Shown here: positions 1 to 9,013 of the stretch, one piece after another | Position numbering within the stretch: the first letter of the stretch is position 1 | How the letters are laid out: each line of letters begins with the position of its first letter | DNA from: an uncultured Pelagibacteraceae bacterium | Lineage (GTDB): Bacteria > Pseudomonadota > Alphaproteobacteria > Pelagibacterales > Pelagibacteraceae | Reading direction: 5' to 3' | NCBI GenBank assembly: GCA_902616145.1 | Contig: CACMRM010000008.1 | Coordinates: 1 to 35,741, forward strand | Length of the DNA: 35,741 nt | Notes under the pieces: generated by a model | What the model was told of the DNA's origin: nothing | The model's input: only the letters and a program-made list of their open reading frames with translations | Database searches by the model: none | Position numbers and translations under genes: made by a program

Positions 1-513
1 AGGAATATTGCTACTGGCTCTCTGACTAAAAGATTAGGAATATCAGAAGGTACACATTTAGAAAAACCTCTATTGGAATACTGCTATAAAAAAGATGAGC
101 TTAATGATCCTTTAATTTCTAAAGAACACATATACTCTTTTGGTTGGGCAACAGAAAATGAAATTAAAACTATCGATAAAATTACTCTTAGGATCAATGA
201 TCTTTTAACAGGTATGTTCAGGGCCATCGGTATTAAACTAGTTGACTTTAAAATTGAATATGGGAAAGCATGGAACAAAGAAACCGAGGAAAAGGAAATA
301 GTTTTAGCAGATGAAATAAGTCCTGACACTTGTCGATTATGGGATTCTAAAACAGAAAAAAAATTAGATAAAGATAGATTTAGAAAAGATTTAGGTAATA
401 TCATTCAAGCTTACCAAGAGGTTGCTAGACGCTTAGGTATAATGCCTGAAGAAACGAATATAAGTGAAGTTAACTTTGGAAAAACTGTTCCTATAAAATT
501 CAAAAAAAAATAA
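1..513 (+). CDS. purC: SAICAR synthetase, 3' part (5' end outside window)
   Basis: Catalyses ATP-dependent joining of aspartate to CAIR to give SAICAR in de novo purine synthesis, in the cytoplasm. The reading frame is open from base 1. It begins RNIATGSLTKRLGI, matching the conserved PurC segment around residues 90-105, so roughly the first 90 residues lie outside the window. The motifs KLVDFKIEYG and LADEISPDTCRLWD (about residues 55-95 of the visible part) are the SAICAR synthetase signature that binds substrate and metal. A TTG at 73 could be taken as a start, but the conserved residues upstream of it show that the gene continues to the left. The stop is one base before purS, so the genes are probably co-transcribed. 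Identification is secure; only the true start is unknown. Confidence 0.95.
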   Translation, partial: RNIATGSLTKRLGISEGTHLEKPLLEYCYKKDELNDPLISKEHIYSFGWATENEIKTIDKITLRINDLLTGMFRAIGIKLVDFKIEYGKAWNKETEEKEIVLADEISPDTCRLWDSKTEKKLDKDRFRKDLGNIIQAYQEVARRLGIMPEETNISEVNFGKTVPIKFKKK

Positions 514-514
514 A

Positions 515-754
515 TTGAAATTTTCCGTCACAGTTACATTAAAAAAAGATGTGTTAGATCCTCAAGGAAAAGTTGTTCAAAATACACTTAATTCACTTGG
601 AATGAAAAATTTAAAGAGTATAAGGCAAGGAAAATTTTTTGAAATTGATATTGATGAAGATAACCAAGAAAAAGCAGAAAAATTGGTAAAAGAAATGTGT
701 GAAAAACTTTTAGCTAACTTAATTATAGAAAATTATAAAATAATAAAATTGTAA
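515..754 (+). CDS. purS: FGAM synthase subunit PurS
   Basis: Small 79-residue subunit of the three-component formylglycinamidine ribonucleotide synthase (PurL-PurQ-PurS). PurS dimers bridge the glutaminase PurQ and the synthetase PurL. The start is TTG at 515, one base after the purC stop; no ATG is available that keeps the conserved N-terminal strand (KFSVTVTLKKDVLDPQG). The motif NSLGMKNLKSIRQGKFFEIDID is typical of the family. Length is normal (80-90 aa). Its stop overlaps the purQ start (TAATG), suggesting translational coupling. Position between purC and purQ supports the call strongly. Confidence 0.95.
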   Translation: MKFSVTVTLKKDVLDPQGKVVQNTLNSLGMKNLKSIRQGKFFEIDIDEDNQEKAEKLVKEMCEKLLANLIIENYKIIKL

Positions 755-1431
755 TGAAGTCATCCGTCATTGTATTTCCAGGATCTAATTGTGATAGAGA
801 TGTAGCTGTTGCTTTGAAAAAAATGCAGTTTAATAATCAAATGGTATGGCATAAAGAAACTTCTTTGCCTAAATCAGATTTGATTGTAATCCCAGGTGGA
901 TTTTCTTATGGGGATTACCTTAGATCTGGAGCTATAGCGGGTAAATCGCTAATTATTGATGAAGTAATTAAAGCTGCTAATTCAGGATGTTTTGTTTTAG
1001 GAATATGTAATGGCTTTCAAATTTTAACAGAGACAGGTTTGTTGAGAGGAACTTTATTAAGAAATGAAAGTTTAAAGTTCATTAACAAAGACATTAACAT
1101 TAAGGTAATAAATAATAAAACAAAATTTTCCTCAAAATATAAACTTAATCAAGTTCTAAAACTTAATATCGCTCACAACGAGGGGAATTATTTTACAGAT
1201 AAAAACCATCTTGATGAACTTAAGAATGAAAATTTAATTGCATTTAAATACTGTGATAAAAATGGAAATATAAGTGTGAAATCAAATCCAAATGGCGCAT
1301 TAGAAAATATTGCAGGAATTTATAATTCAAAAAAAAATATTTTAGGAATGATGCCTCATCCTGAGAGAATGGTGGATAGCATTATTTCAAACACTGACGG
1401 AGTAAATATATTTTCAAGTTTAATGGTTTAG
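754..1431 (+). CDS. purQ: FGAM synthase glutaminase subunit PurQ
   Basis: Class I glutamine amidotransferase that releases ammonia for PurL in step four of purine synthesis. The 225-residue protein has the oxyanion segment [13 protein letters not shown] (about residues 47-60), the nucleophile elbow GICNGFQIL with Cys85, and the catalytic His-Glu pair in MMPHPERM near the C-terminus. Length matches PurQ of the small-PurL type. The ATG at 754 overlaps the purS stop by one base, and purL follows 4 bases after the stop, so the three subunits are encoded as one coupled unit. Confidence 0.97.
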   Translation: MKSSVIVFPGSNCDRDVAVALKKMQFNNQMVWHKETSLPKSDLIVIPGGFSYGDYLRSGAIAGKSLIIDEVIKAANSGCFVLGICNGFQILTETGLLRGTLLRNESLKFINKDINIKVINNKTKFSSKYKLNQVLKLNIAHNEGNYFTDKNHLDELKNENLIAFKYCDKNGNISVKSNPNGALENIAGIYNSKKNILGMMPHPERMVDSIISNTDGVNIFSSLMV

Positions 1432-1435
1432 AATT

Positions 1436-3616
1436 ATGAAAATAAATAATGATATTATTGAGCAGCATGGTTTGAAACTTGATGAGTATGAGAGTATTAA
1501 AAAATTACTCAAAAGAAATCCTAATCTTTTAGAATTAGGTATTTTTTCAGCGATGTGGAATGAACACTGTTCTTATAAGTCTTCCAAAATACATTTAAAA
1601 AAATTACCGACCATAGGTGAACAGGTTATACAAGGACCGGGCGAGAATGCTGGTGTAATCGATATTGGTGATGAAGATGCAATAATTTTTAAAATTGAGA
1701 GCCACAACCATCCATCTTATATAGAGCCTTATCAAGGTGCTGCTACTGGGGTAGGAGGAATTCTTAGAGATGTTTTTACAATGGGAGCTAGGCCTATAGC
1801 ACTGTTAAATTCAATTCATTTTGGATCCCCTTCTCATCCTAAAACAAAAAGTTTATTGAATGGGGTGGTATCAGGAATAGGTGGATATGGTAATTGCATC
1901 GGGATTCCTACAGTGGCTGGAGAAACAAAATTTAACGAAACTTACAACGAAAATATTTTAGTAAATGCAATGGCGGTAGGCCATGCAAAAAAAAATAAGA
2001 TTTTCTATTCTAAAGCTAAAGGGGTCAATAAAGCAGTCGTTTATGTAGGATCAAAAACTGGGCGAGATGGAATTCATGGAGCTTCTATGGCCTCAGCAGA
2101 ATTTGATGAAAATTCAGAAGAAAAAAAACCAACAGTTCAAGTTGGGGATCCTTTCACAGAGAAATTACTTTTAGAAGCATGTTTAGAGTTAATGAGAGAT
2201 AGCTCTATAATTGCAATTCAAGATATGGGAGCGGCAGGTTTAACATCTTCAAGTGTTGAGATGGCATCAAAAGGGTCTTTAGGAATAGAGTTGGAGCTTG
2301 ATAAAGTTCCTTGTAGAGAAGAAAAGATGACGCCATATGAAATGATGTTATCTGAGAGCCAAGAAAGAATGCTAATTATTCTAGAGGACGGTAAAGAAGA
2401 ACATGCTCGTGAAATTTTTAAAAAATGGGATTTAGATTTTGTAGTTATCGGAAAAACAACTAGCTCTCAAAAATTAGTTTTAAAGTACCATAATAAAATT
2501 GAGGCAGAAATACCTCTGGATGCTTTATCATCAAAAGCTCCACTGTACAATAGAAAGTGGTCAAAAAAGAGACTTTCAAAAAATAAAATTGAAATCAAAA
2601 AACTCAAAAAAATAAAATTGGAGGATGCTCTAATCAAAGTTTTATCTTCGCCTAATCATTCTAATAAAAGTTGGATTACCGATCAATACGATCAAATGGT
2701 AATGTGTGATACTGTCAACCGTTCGGGTTCTGATGCAGCTATAATTAGAATACATAATAAAGATAAAGCAATTGCAGTCTCCGTAGACTCTTCTGCAAAT
2801 TATTGTAAGTCACACCCTTTAACTGGCGGTAAACAAATTGTTTGTGAAAATTGGAGAAACTTAATTGCTGTTGGGGCAAAGCCTTTGGCAATAACAAATT
2901 GTATGAATTTTGGGAATCCTGAAAATCAGGAAATAATGGGAGAATTTGCTGAATGTTTAATCGGTATTAAAGAAGCCTGTGAATTTCTTAATTATCCAGT
3001 CGTCTCAGGAAACGTATCTTTTTATAATGGAACAAATAAAAAAAATATTTTTCCCACTCCAGTTATCGGCGGAGTTGGTTTAATAAATAATTTAAAGAAA
3101 TATCAAACTCATAATTTCAAAATGGAAACAAGTAATATTATATTAATTGGAAAATCTTTTGGACACTTAGAGCAAAGTTGTTTTTTAAAAGAGGTTTATT
3201 CAATTATTGAAGGAAGACCCCCAGAAATTAATTTAACAAATGAAAAAAATAATGGTGAATGTGTATTAAGTTTAATTAACAAAAATTTAGTCTTATCAGC
3301 GCATGATATATCGAGCGGTGGTCTAATTACTGCTTTAAGTGAAATGTGTATAGGGTCAAGTATAGGAATTAAAGTAGAAAAACCAAAAAAACTTACGAAT
3401 ATTAATGAATATTTTTTCGGAGAAGACCAAGGTAGGTATATTCTTGAAATTGAACAAAAAAATTTATCAGAGGTAGAAAAAATTATTAAAAAAAACAATA
3501 TTTATTATGAGAATGTTGGAATTACCCAAAAAGACTATTTTGAAATAAAAGGAGAAATGAAAATTGACGTAAATGACCTATTTAAAATTAACAATCATTG
3601 GTATAATAATTATTAA
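1436..3616 (+). CDS. purL: FGAM synthase large subunit (small-type PurL)
   Basis: ATP-dependent synthetase that converts FGAR to FGAM using ammonia from PurQ. The 726-residue length is that of the stand-alone PurL used with PurQ and PurS, not the ~1300-residue fused form. Visible motifs are [11 protein letters not shown] (His44), the ATP/Mg loop GPGENAGV (about residue 68), and the metal and substrate segment ESHNHPS (about residue 90). A second AIR-synthase-like half begins around residue 400. The protein ends at the purL-bolA junction TAATG, so bolA is read by coupling. No anomaly is visible. Confidence 0.97.
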   Translation: MKINNDIIEQHGLKLDEYESIKKLLKRNPNLLELGIFSAMWNEHCSYKSSKIHLKKLPTIGEQVIQGPGENAGVIDIGDEDAIIFKIESHNHPSYIEPYQGAATGVGGILRDVFTMGARPIALLNSIHFGSPSHPKTKSLLNGVVSGIGGYGNCIGIPTVAGETKFNETYNENILVNAMAVGHAKKNKIFYSKAKGVNKAVVYVGSKTGRDGIHGASMASAEFDENSEEKKPTVQVGDPFTEKLLLEACLELMRDSSIIAIQDMGAAGLTSSSVEMASKGSLGIELELDKVPCREEKMTPYEMMLSESQERMLIILEDGKEEHAREIFKKWDLDFVVIGKTTSSQKLVLKYHNKIEAEIPLDALSSKAPLYNRKWSKKRLSKNKIEIKKLKKIKLEDALIKVLSSPNHSNKSWITDQYDQMVMCDTVNRSGSDAAIIRIHNKDKAIAVSVDSSANYCKSHPLTGGKQIVCENWRNLIAVGAKPLAITNCMNFGNPENQEIMGEFAECLIGIKEACEFLNYPVVSGNVSFYNGTNKKNIFPTPVIGGVGLINNLKKYQTHNFKMETSNIILIGKSFGHLEQSCFLKEVYSIIEGRPPEINLTNEKNNGECVLSLINKNLVLSAHDISSGGLITALSEMCIGSSIGIKVEKPKKLTNINEYFFGEDQGRYILEIEQKNLSEVEKIIKKNNIYYENVGITQKDYFEIKGEMKIDVNDLFKINNHWYNNY

Positions 3617-3846
3617 TGCCATTACCAATAGATGAAATAAAAAAATTAATAAAAGACTCCATACCAGATGCAACGGTAGAAATTAAGGATCTTATGGGTG
3701 ACAATAATCATTACTCTGCGATTATAAAATCTAAATTATTTAATAACCTAAACAAAATAGAACAACATAAACTTGTTTATAAATCTCTAAAAGGTAAAAT
3801 GGGTAACGAGTTACATGCACTTTCAATAACTACTGAGGTAAAATGA
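3616..3846 (+). CDS. bolA: BolA family protein
   Basis: Seventy-six-residue BolA-fold protein. Such proteins partner monothiol CGFS glutaredoxins and take part in handling or sensing Fe-S clusters. The N-terminus [23 protein letters not shown], the central DNNHYSAIIKS and the C-terminal NELHALSITTEV are typical of short BolA proteins (IbaG/BolA2-like). The ATG overlaps the purL stop, and its own stop overlaps the next gene, a CGFS glutaredoxin, by 4 bases. That adjacency is the classic BolA-Grx4 pairing and supports function in the same complex. The exact client proteins cannot be inferred from the sequence. Confidence 0.93.
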   Translation: MPLPIDEIKKLIKDSIPDATVEIKDLMGDNNHYSAIIKSKLFNNLNKIEQHKLVYKSLKGKMGNELHALSITTEVK

Positions 3847-4163
3847 TGGATATTAATTCAGAAATAGAAAAGCTGATTAAGGAAAATGATGTTTGCTTAT
3901 TTATGAAAGGCTCGGCTGAAACACCTCAATGTGGTTTCTCAATGACTGTAACAAATATTTTAAAATATCTTAAAATTCATTTTAAAGATGTAAATGTTTT
4001 AGAAGACGACAAAATGAGAGAAGGAATTAAAATATTTAGTGATTGGCCTACAATACCTCAATTATACGTCAAAGGAGAGTTTGTTGGCGGGTGTGATATT
4101 GTGAAAGAAATGTTTGAAGAAGGTAAGTTAAAAGAATTATTTCAATCTAAAAAAATTATTTAA
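3843..4163 (+). CDS. grxD: Monothiol glutaredoxin (CGFS type)
   Basis: Grx4/GrxD-type monothiol glutaredoxin of 106 residues. Two such proteins coordinate a [2Fe-2S] cluster with glutathione and pass it on or exchange it with BolA. The active site is QCGFS with Cys30. Downstream, WPTIPQLYVKGEFVGGCDIV holds the cis-proline (TIPQ) and the glutathione-binding GGCD motif. Two consecutive ATGs (3843 and 3846) could start it; the first overlaps the bolA stop by 4 bases, consistent with coupling. Length is normal for the family. Confidence 0.96.
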   Translation: MMDINSEIEKLIKENDVCLFMKGSAETPQCGFSMTVTNILKYLKIHFKDVNVLEDDKMREGIKIFSDWPTIPQLYVKGEFVGGCDIVKEMFEEGKLKELFQSKKII

Positions 4164-4417
4164 TGAAAAGCTATATTTATAAAGTGTTAATTGCAGTCTT
4201 TGCTGTAATACTTACATATAAATTAACCATAGGAAAAGAATTAAACCAAATAAATGATAAAATAAATTTCTTTTCTTCTTCTGAAGGTAGAAAAGAATTA
4301 ATAGGCTCTTTAAAAAAAGAAATTCGAAAAGCAAATAATAAAGAAAATTATTTGGATGAAGAGGAAAAAGAATTGTTAAAAACTTTTATTAATAAAATAA
4401 AAAAAGAATTAGAGTAA
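4163..4417 (+). CDS. Small N-terminally anchored membrane protein, unknown function
   Basis: Unrecognised 84-residue protein. Residues about 5-22 (IYKVLIAVFAVILTYKLTI) form one hydrophobic segment. The rest is charged, Lys/Glu-rich and probably helical, possibly coiled coil (for example EIRKANNKENYLDEEEKELLKTFINKIKKEL). This suggests a single-span inner-membrane protein with a soluble tail. ATG overlaps the grxD stop (TAATG), so it is translationally coupled to the purine/bolA/grxD run. It ends one base short of the convergent gene on the other strand. No catalytic motif is visible. It is likely real because of the coupled start and codon use like its neighbours. Confidence 0.75.
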   Translation: MKSYIYKVLIAVFAVILTYKLTIGKELNQINDKINFFSSSEGRKELIGSLKKEIRKANNKENYLDEEEKELLKTFINKIKKELE

Positions 4418-4418
4418 T

Positions 4419-5996
4419 TTAACTACATTTATACAATTTTGCCAAAGTGAGTTCTTCTCTTGAAAAATTAATTTTTTCTGTTTCTACGTGAATTAGTTCG
4501 CATTTATTTGGAGTTCCTTTTCTTGTTCCTCGTTCCATTAAACCAACATAAAAAGGTCGCGCTAATTTCTTATGTAAATTATCAAATGCAAGAAAACATT
4601 GATCTGTTGACATAAAAGGCTTGAGACCGTTATTTCTGTTTGAAATAACACAGGCATTTAAATCGATAGCCTTATTATTTAAATAATCTGCAATTTTTTT
4701 TGATGAAACACCCCAATAATCTAATTCAAAAACCCCATTAACTTTTGAAATGTGAGAAAAATTATTAACCCAAATATAATTATATGGGTAAATAAAAATA
4801 TTTTGGAAAATAAAATAAATTGTAAAAAGTGGTACTAATATTTTAAAAAACTTATTTGAATAAATAAATAAAAAATATAATGAAATAATGAAAATTAATG
4901 GAATCAAAAACATTACTTGTCTTATTTCATCATAAAGATTTACCTCAAAAATAATTAATAAAGAGATAATTAAAAAAATCGTTAGAGCAATTGAAAATAT
5001 TACATTTGAATTTTTTCTATTTTGATTTATTTTTTTTTCGGTTAGAGGGTATAAAAATAAACTTATCAAAATTAATGTTGGTAATTTAAAGAAAAACCAA
5101 ATAGGCAAATATGAAGCGGGTAAATTTTGTGCTTTCATACACTCGCCAAGTGTTATTGTGCATACTGTTTGTAAATGCTGGGACATAAATTTAATAGAGT
5201 CAAAAATTAAAAGGGGATTAGTCCAATAACTAGGTTGCAACAGAATAAAGATAAATAAAGAGGTAGCGAATAAAAGAAATACTTGTTTGTAAAAATTTCG
5301 TATGAAATTAAAAAAAGAAGTTTTAGTTGATTCTAAAAAAATTAGTAAAAAAATTAAAAGCTGAATGCCTATAAGCACACCACTTATTCTAATTGATAAT
5401 AAATAACCTATCAGTGAACCTAAAATTAAAATATGCTTTTTTAAAATTATATTTCTATCAAAAAATTTATTTGAAATTTTTATAATATAATAAGTGCATA
5501 TCAGCCACACAGATAAAAAAGGGACATCCTTTACATTAAAAAAACTATGGCCTAACAAATAAGGGTACGAAAGATAAAAAATCGTTCCCAAATTAGAAAA
5601 TGATTTATTTTTTGACAATACTAGAAGTATCTTTCTAAGGAAAATACTCGATACAATAAAAAAAATAAATACTGTAGCATGCTTTGATACCAAGTTTTTA
5701 GCTTCAGCTCCATAACTGCTAATTAAATAAATCTGCTTAAAAAAAGGTTCAAATATAGATGAAATGTAATGAAATCCGCTCCCATAAAATTTTCCTCCTC
5801 CATCTAAAATACTTACGTCTAGATTTTTTTTAAATATATAATTAAATATCTTGTTCTTATTCCCTTCCCAAACACTTAAATCGAAAGGTTCATCGTGCGT
5901 GATACCAACTTTTAAAGATAAAAAAATACCTAAAATTGTGAATACAAAAAGAAAAATATAAAAGAGATTTTTATTAATTTTTTTTAAAAATTTCAC
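4419..5996 (-). CDS. Multi-pass membrane protein, GT-C (family 39-like) glycosyltransferase candidate
   Basis: A 525-residue protein with a first transmembrane helix at about residues 12-30, then GITHDEP, then many further hydrophobic helices up to about residue 400, and a soluble, probably periplasmic C-terminus with several cysteines. An acidic Asp-Glu pair in the first extracytoplasmic loop is the hallmark of GT-C enzymes (ArnT/PMT-like), which transfer sugars from a polyprenyl phosphate donor. The fold and acceptor cannot be proven from sequence alone. The start is GTG at 5996; an ATG two bases upstream is out of frame. It lies 35 bases downstream of rpsD and could be read from it or separately. 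Confidence 0.6.
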   Translation of the reverse strand: MKFLKKINKNLFYIFLFVFTILGIFLSLKVGITHDEPFDLSVWEGNKNKIFNYIFKKNLDVSILDGGGKFYGSGFHYISSIFEPFFKQIYLISSYGAEAKNLVSKHATVFIFFIVSSIFLRKILLVLSKNKSFSNLGTIFYLSYPYLLGHSFFNVKDVPFLSVWLICTYYIIKISNKFFDRNIILKKHILILGSLIGYLLSIRISGVLIGIQLLIFLLIFLESTKTSFFNFIRNFYKQVFLLFATSLFIFILLQPSYWTNPLLIFDSIKFMSQHLQTVCTITLGECMKAQNLPASYLPIWFFFKLPTLILISLFLYPLTEKKINQNRKNSNVIFSIALTIFLIISLLIIFEVNLYDEIRQVMFLIPLIFIISLYFLFIYSNKFFKILVPLFTIYFIFQNIFIYPYNYIWVNNFSHISKVNGVFELDYWGVSSKKIADYLNNKAIDLNACVISNRNNGLKPFMSTDQCFLAFDNLHKKLARPFYVGLMERGTRKGTPNKCELIHVETEKINFSREELTLAKLYKCS

Positions 5997-6012
5997 ATCT
6001 TAGTTATATACT

Positions 6013-6048
6013 AATAAGTTAAAAAAAAATATTATCTAGAGTAATATT
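6013..6048 (-). terminator. rpsD: Possible weak intrinsic terminator after rpsD
   Basis: On the minus strand the end of rpsD contains AATATT, a 9-base loop spanning the stop codon, and a second AATATT (arms at 6043-6048 and 6028-6033). This is followed directly by a run of nine T (6021-6029). The stem is A/T only and the arm is self-complementary, so it would be unstable; the U-run is the stronger part of the signal. It may reduce read-through into the membrane protein gene. Confidence 0.35.
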
Positions 6049-6649
6049 CGATTACTAAATTTGGTTCCATTACAACTGGATAAGGAACTTCTGAAAACTT
6101 AGGTCTTCTTGCTAATTTTGCTGTTTTATTTTTATTATCAAGTTGAATATACTCAGGTACATCTCTTTCTTTGCTTTGTAACGAACCATCTATAACCGTT
6201 AAACTTTTTGACTTTTCTCTGATTTCTATTAAATCCGTATCTTTTACTGTGTAACTTGAAATATTTACTCTTTTTTTATTAACATTGATGTGACCATGAT
6301 TTATCATTTGTCTTGCAGAAAAAACTGTTGGTGCAAACTTTGCTCGATAAACTATTGTATCTAATCGGCTCTCTAAAAGTGCAATTAAGTTTTCTGTCGT
6401 ATCTCCTTTTTTTGAAAGAGCTTTTCTATAAATGTTTCTAAACTGCCTCTCGTTAATATTTCCATAATAAGCTTTTAGTTTTTGTTTAGCCTGTAACTGA
6501 ATGCCATAATCTGTTGGTTTTCCTTTTTTATTTTGTCCGTGCTGACCAGGAGGATATGCCCTTGAATTAAAAGGACTTTTAGGTCTTCCCCAAATATTAG
6601 CTTTAAGTCTTCTATCGACCTTATGTTTTGATTTAAGTCTTTTAGTCAT
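6032..6649 (-). CDS. rpsD: 30S ribosomal protein S4
   Basis: Primary 16S rRNA-binding protein of the small subunit, 205 residues, which is the family length. N-terminal [20 protein letters not shown] and RAYPPGQHG are characteristic of S4. The S4 RNA-binding domain lies at about residues 93-150 ([37 protein letters not shown]). It stands alone here rather than in an alpha operon. A near-consensus promoter lies just upstream, overlapping the end of the preceding methyltransferase gene, which fits strong independent expression. Start ATG 6649 is unambiguous. Confidence 0.98.
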   Translation of the reverse strand: MTKRLKSKHKVDRRLKANIWGRPKSPFNSRAYPPGQHGQNKKGKPTDYGIQLQAKQKLKAYYGNINERQFRNIYRKALSKKGDTTENLIALLESRLDTIVYRAKFAPTVFSARQMINHGHINVNKKRVNISSYTVKDTDLIEIREKSKSLTVIDGSLQSKERDVPEYIQLDNKNKTAKLARRPKFSEVPYPVVMEPNLVIEYYSR

Positions 6650-6665
6650 ATTGTAATGATGAGCT

Positions 6666-6693
6666 TTTATAAGGTTTTAAGAATATTTGTCAA
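6666..6693 (-). promoter_or_regulatory. rpsD: Near-consensus sigma70 promoter for rpsD
   Basis: On the minus strand a perfect -35 TTGACA (6688-6693) is followed after 16 bases by TATAAA (6666-6671). Transcription would start near 6659, about ten bases before the rpsD ATG at 6649, leaving almost no leader and no room for the S4 autoregulatory pseudoknot known in enterobacteria. The -35 box ends at the last base before the stop codon of the upstream gene. Confidence 0.6.
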
Positions 6694-7419
6694 TTATCGT
6701 TTATCTTTTTTTTTATGTAATGAGCTTATAATACTGGCTAAAATCCTCACTTCTTTGTCATTTGGTTCCAACCTATAAATAAGATTATTGATATTAAGTA
6801 ACATTGATTTTTTTTTTTCTTTAGGAAGAAAGAAATGATTTTTATCAAGAAGCGTTACTAAATGATCTATTAATTTAGAAATTTTAAATTTTGGAGAAAT
6901 AGATAATTTTGCTCCTTCTTTTTTAAAATTTTTTTTATTACATAATTTAAAAATTTCATAACAAATTATTGTGACAGAATGAGATAAATTTAATGATTTA
7001 AAATTTTTTGATGTTGGAATTTGAAGAATATAATTTGAGAAAGATAAATCTTTGTTTGAAAGACCAGATGACTCTTGGCCAAACATTAGTCCTACACTTT
7101 TATATTTATTATTTTTTAATAATTTTGAAAAATCTGATATTGATATATGTTTTTTATTAATATCTCTTCTTCGAGCGCTTAAAGATATAACTGTATCAAA
7201 TGTTTTTAAAGAATCTTCAATTTTATTATAAACTTTTGCTTTTTTAATAATATCAAAAGCACCAACTGATGTTACTTTTGTTTTATGATTTGGGAAAGAA
7301 AATTTTGGTGAAACAATTTTAAGATTTTTTATACCAAAGTTTTTCATTGAGCGAGCACATGCACCGATATTCTCACCAAGTTGAGGTTTTATTAAAATAA
7401 TCCCAAACTTAATTTTCAT
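6694..7419 (-). CDS. trmJ: TrmJ-type tRNA/rRNA 2'-O-methyltransferase (SpoU/SPOUT)
   Basis: SAM-dependent SPOUT RNA methyltransferase. The N-terminal IILIKPQLGENIGACARSMKNFG is the family's motif 1, GLMFGQESSGLSNKDL motif 2 and SLNLSHSVTIICYE motif 3 of the trefoil-knot SAM site. TrmJ modifies the 2'-OH of nucleotide 32 in tRNAs; that target is inferred from family resemblance. I chose ATG 7419 (241 aa) because it directly precedes the conserved KIKFGIILIKPQ. A longer frame to 7461 would add 14 residues that lie inside cimA. With this start the gene overlaps cimA by 11 bases, implying coupled translation. The C-terminal ~80 residues are Lys-rich and divergent. Confidence 0.88.
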   Translation of the reverse strand: MKIKFGIILIKPQLGENIGACARSMKNFGIKNLKIVSPKFSFPNHKTKVTSVGAFDIIKKAKVYNKIEDSLKTFDTVISLSARRRDINKKHISISDFSKLLKNNKYKSVGLMFGQESSGLSNKDLSFSNYILQIPTSKNFKSLNLSHSVTIICYEIFKLCNKKNFKKEGAKLSISPKFKISKLIDHLVTLLDKNHFFLPKEKKKSMLLNINNLIYRLEPNDKEVRILASIISSLHKKKDKR

Positions 7420-9013
7420 TAGAGTTGCCAGGTGCTTTTTCTTTAAAAAGCTTGTAATCAAGACTGTCTATTAAAGCTTTAAAAGAAGCTTCTATAATAT
7501 TAGGTGAAACACCTACAGTAAACCAGCTTACTCCTGTCTTGTCTGTGCTCTCAATTAAAACTCTTGTAGTTGCCTCTGTTCCTGTATTTAAAATTCTAAC
7601 TTTATAATCAAGTAATTTCAAATCTGCAAAAAAGTTATAATACTTTGTAACTTTTTTAAAATTTGATCTTATTGCATTATCTAGAGCATTTACCGGACCA
7701 TTACCTTCTCCATGACATTCGATTTCCTTACCATCAATTAGGAAGACTACTCTAGCTTTAGTTATTATTTCTCTCTCTTTAGAAACATTAACATCATAAC
7801 TTTTTACCTTTAAATATTCAGGAACTTTTCCTAATAACCTGTTAGCTAACAATTCAAACGAAGCATCAGCTCCATCGTAGGAGTATCCGCTAAACTCTCT
7901 ATCTTTTACTTCATCTAATATTTTTTGGACTTTCTGATCTTTAGAGTCGATTTTTACACCGTATTTCTCAAGCCTAGATAAAATATTGGATCTACCTGAT
8001 TGATTAGAGACTATAATATTTCTATGGTTACCAATTATTTTTGGGTCTATATGTTCATAAGTTTTTGGATCTTTTTTTACAGCCGAAACATGAAGCCCAC
8101 CTTTATGTGAGAATGCTGAAGCTCCAACATAAGCCAAATTTTTATTTGGTTTTCTATTTAATATTTCATCCAATAATCTTGAGCAGTCTGTTAAAGAGGA
8201 CAATTTATCTTTCTTAATATTTATATCAAATTTATTACTAAAAGACTTTTTTAAACATAAATTGGGAATTATTGACATTAGATTTGCATTTCCACATCTT
8301 TCACCTAGTCCATTTATAGTCCCTTGAATTTGTCTTACTCCACATTCTACAGCAGCTAAAGAGTTGGCTACAGCGTTTTCAGTATCATTATGAGCATGAA
8401 TACCTAAATTTTTTCCAGGGATTACTTTTGAGACTTTTGATACAATTTCTCTTATTTCATTCGGTAATGTCCCCCCATTGGTATCGCATAAAACTACCCA
8501 TCTTGCTCCATTATCATAAGCCTGTCGTAAACAATTAAGAGCATATTCAGAATTAGCTTTGTAACCATCAAAAAAATGCTCTGCATCGAATAAAAACTCT
8601 TTTTTATTTTTCACAAAATGTTTAGTAGTTTCTTTAATATTTTCTAAATTTTCTTGTTCTTTGATGCCTAAAGCTACTTTGACATGGTAATCCCATGATT
8701 TTCCAACAACACATACTGCAGGCGTGTTTGCATTAGTTAGTGATGCCAATCCTGGGTCATTATCAGCGCTTCTACCTGTTTTTTTTGTCATGCCGAATGC
8801 AGTGAATAATGTATCTCTCATTTTAGGAGGTTTTGAGAAAAATTTTGTATCTACTGGATTAGCTCCCGGCCAACCACCTTCTATATAATCAACGCCAATA
8901 TCGGATAAAACTTTGGCAATTTTATTTTTATCTTCAATTGTAAAGTCCACACCTTCGGTCTGTGCACCGTCTCTTAGTGTCGTATCAAATATATAAATTT
9001 TCTCTTTATTCAT
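7409..9013 (-). CDS. cimA: (R)-citramalate synthase
   Basis: Condenses pyruvate and acetyl-CoA to citramalate, the threonine-independent entry to isoleucine synthesis. The 534-residue length and N-terminal DTTLRDGAQTEG (residues 10-21, HMGL-like TIM barrel, metal-binding Asp10) fit the long CimA family, as does IEGGWPGANP. HAHND (about residue 205) supplies metal-binding histidines. GLGERCGNANL and a C-terminal LeuA-type regulatory domain (about residues 390-530) follow. The regulatory domain implies feedback control, probably by isoleucine. The gene overlaps cysS by 4 bases upstream and the methyltransferase by 11 downstream. 2-Isopropylmalate synthase is the main alternative, but the EGGWPGANP segment favours CimA. 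Confidence 0.9.
   Translation of the reverse strand: MNKEKIYIFDTTLRDGAQTEGVDFTIEDKNKIAKVLSDIGVDYIEGGWPGANPVDTKFFSKPPKMRDTLFTAFGMTKKTGRSADNDPGLASLTNANTPAVCVVGKSWDYHVKVALGIKEQENLENIKETTKHFVKNKKEFLFDAEHFFDGYKANSEYALNCLRQAYDNGARWVVLCDTNGGTLPNEIREIVSKVSKVIPGKNLGIHAHNDTENAVANSLAAVECGVRQIQGTINGLGERCGNANLMSIIPNLCLKKSFSNKFDINIKKDKLSSLTDCSRLLDEILNRKPNKNLAYVGASAFSHKGGLHVSAVKKDPKTYEHIDPKIIGNHRNIIVSNQSGRSNILSRLEKYGVKIDSKDQKVQKILDEVKDREFSGYSYDGADASFELLANRLLGKVPEYLKVKSYDVNVSKEREIITKARVVFLIDGKEIECHGEGNGPVNALDNAIRSNFKKVTKYYNFFADLKLLDYKVRILNTGTEATTRVLIESTDKTGVSWFTVGVSPNIIEASFKALIDSLDYKLFKEKAPGNSNEN

Noticed and set aside
7420-7461. Upstream extension of the TrmJ-type methyltransferase
   Set aside because: It lies within cimA and lacks conservation; ATG 7419 immediately precedes the conserved motif.
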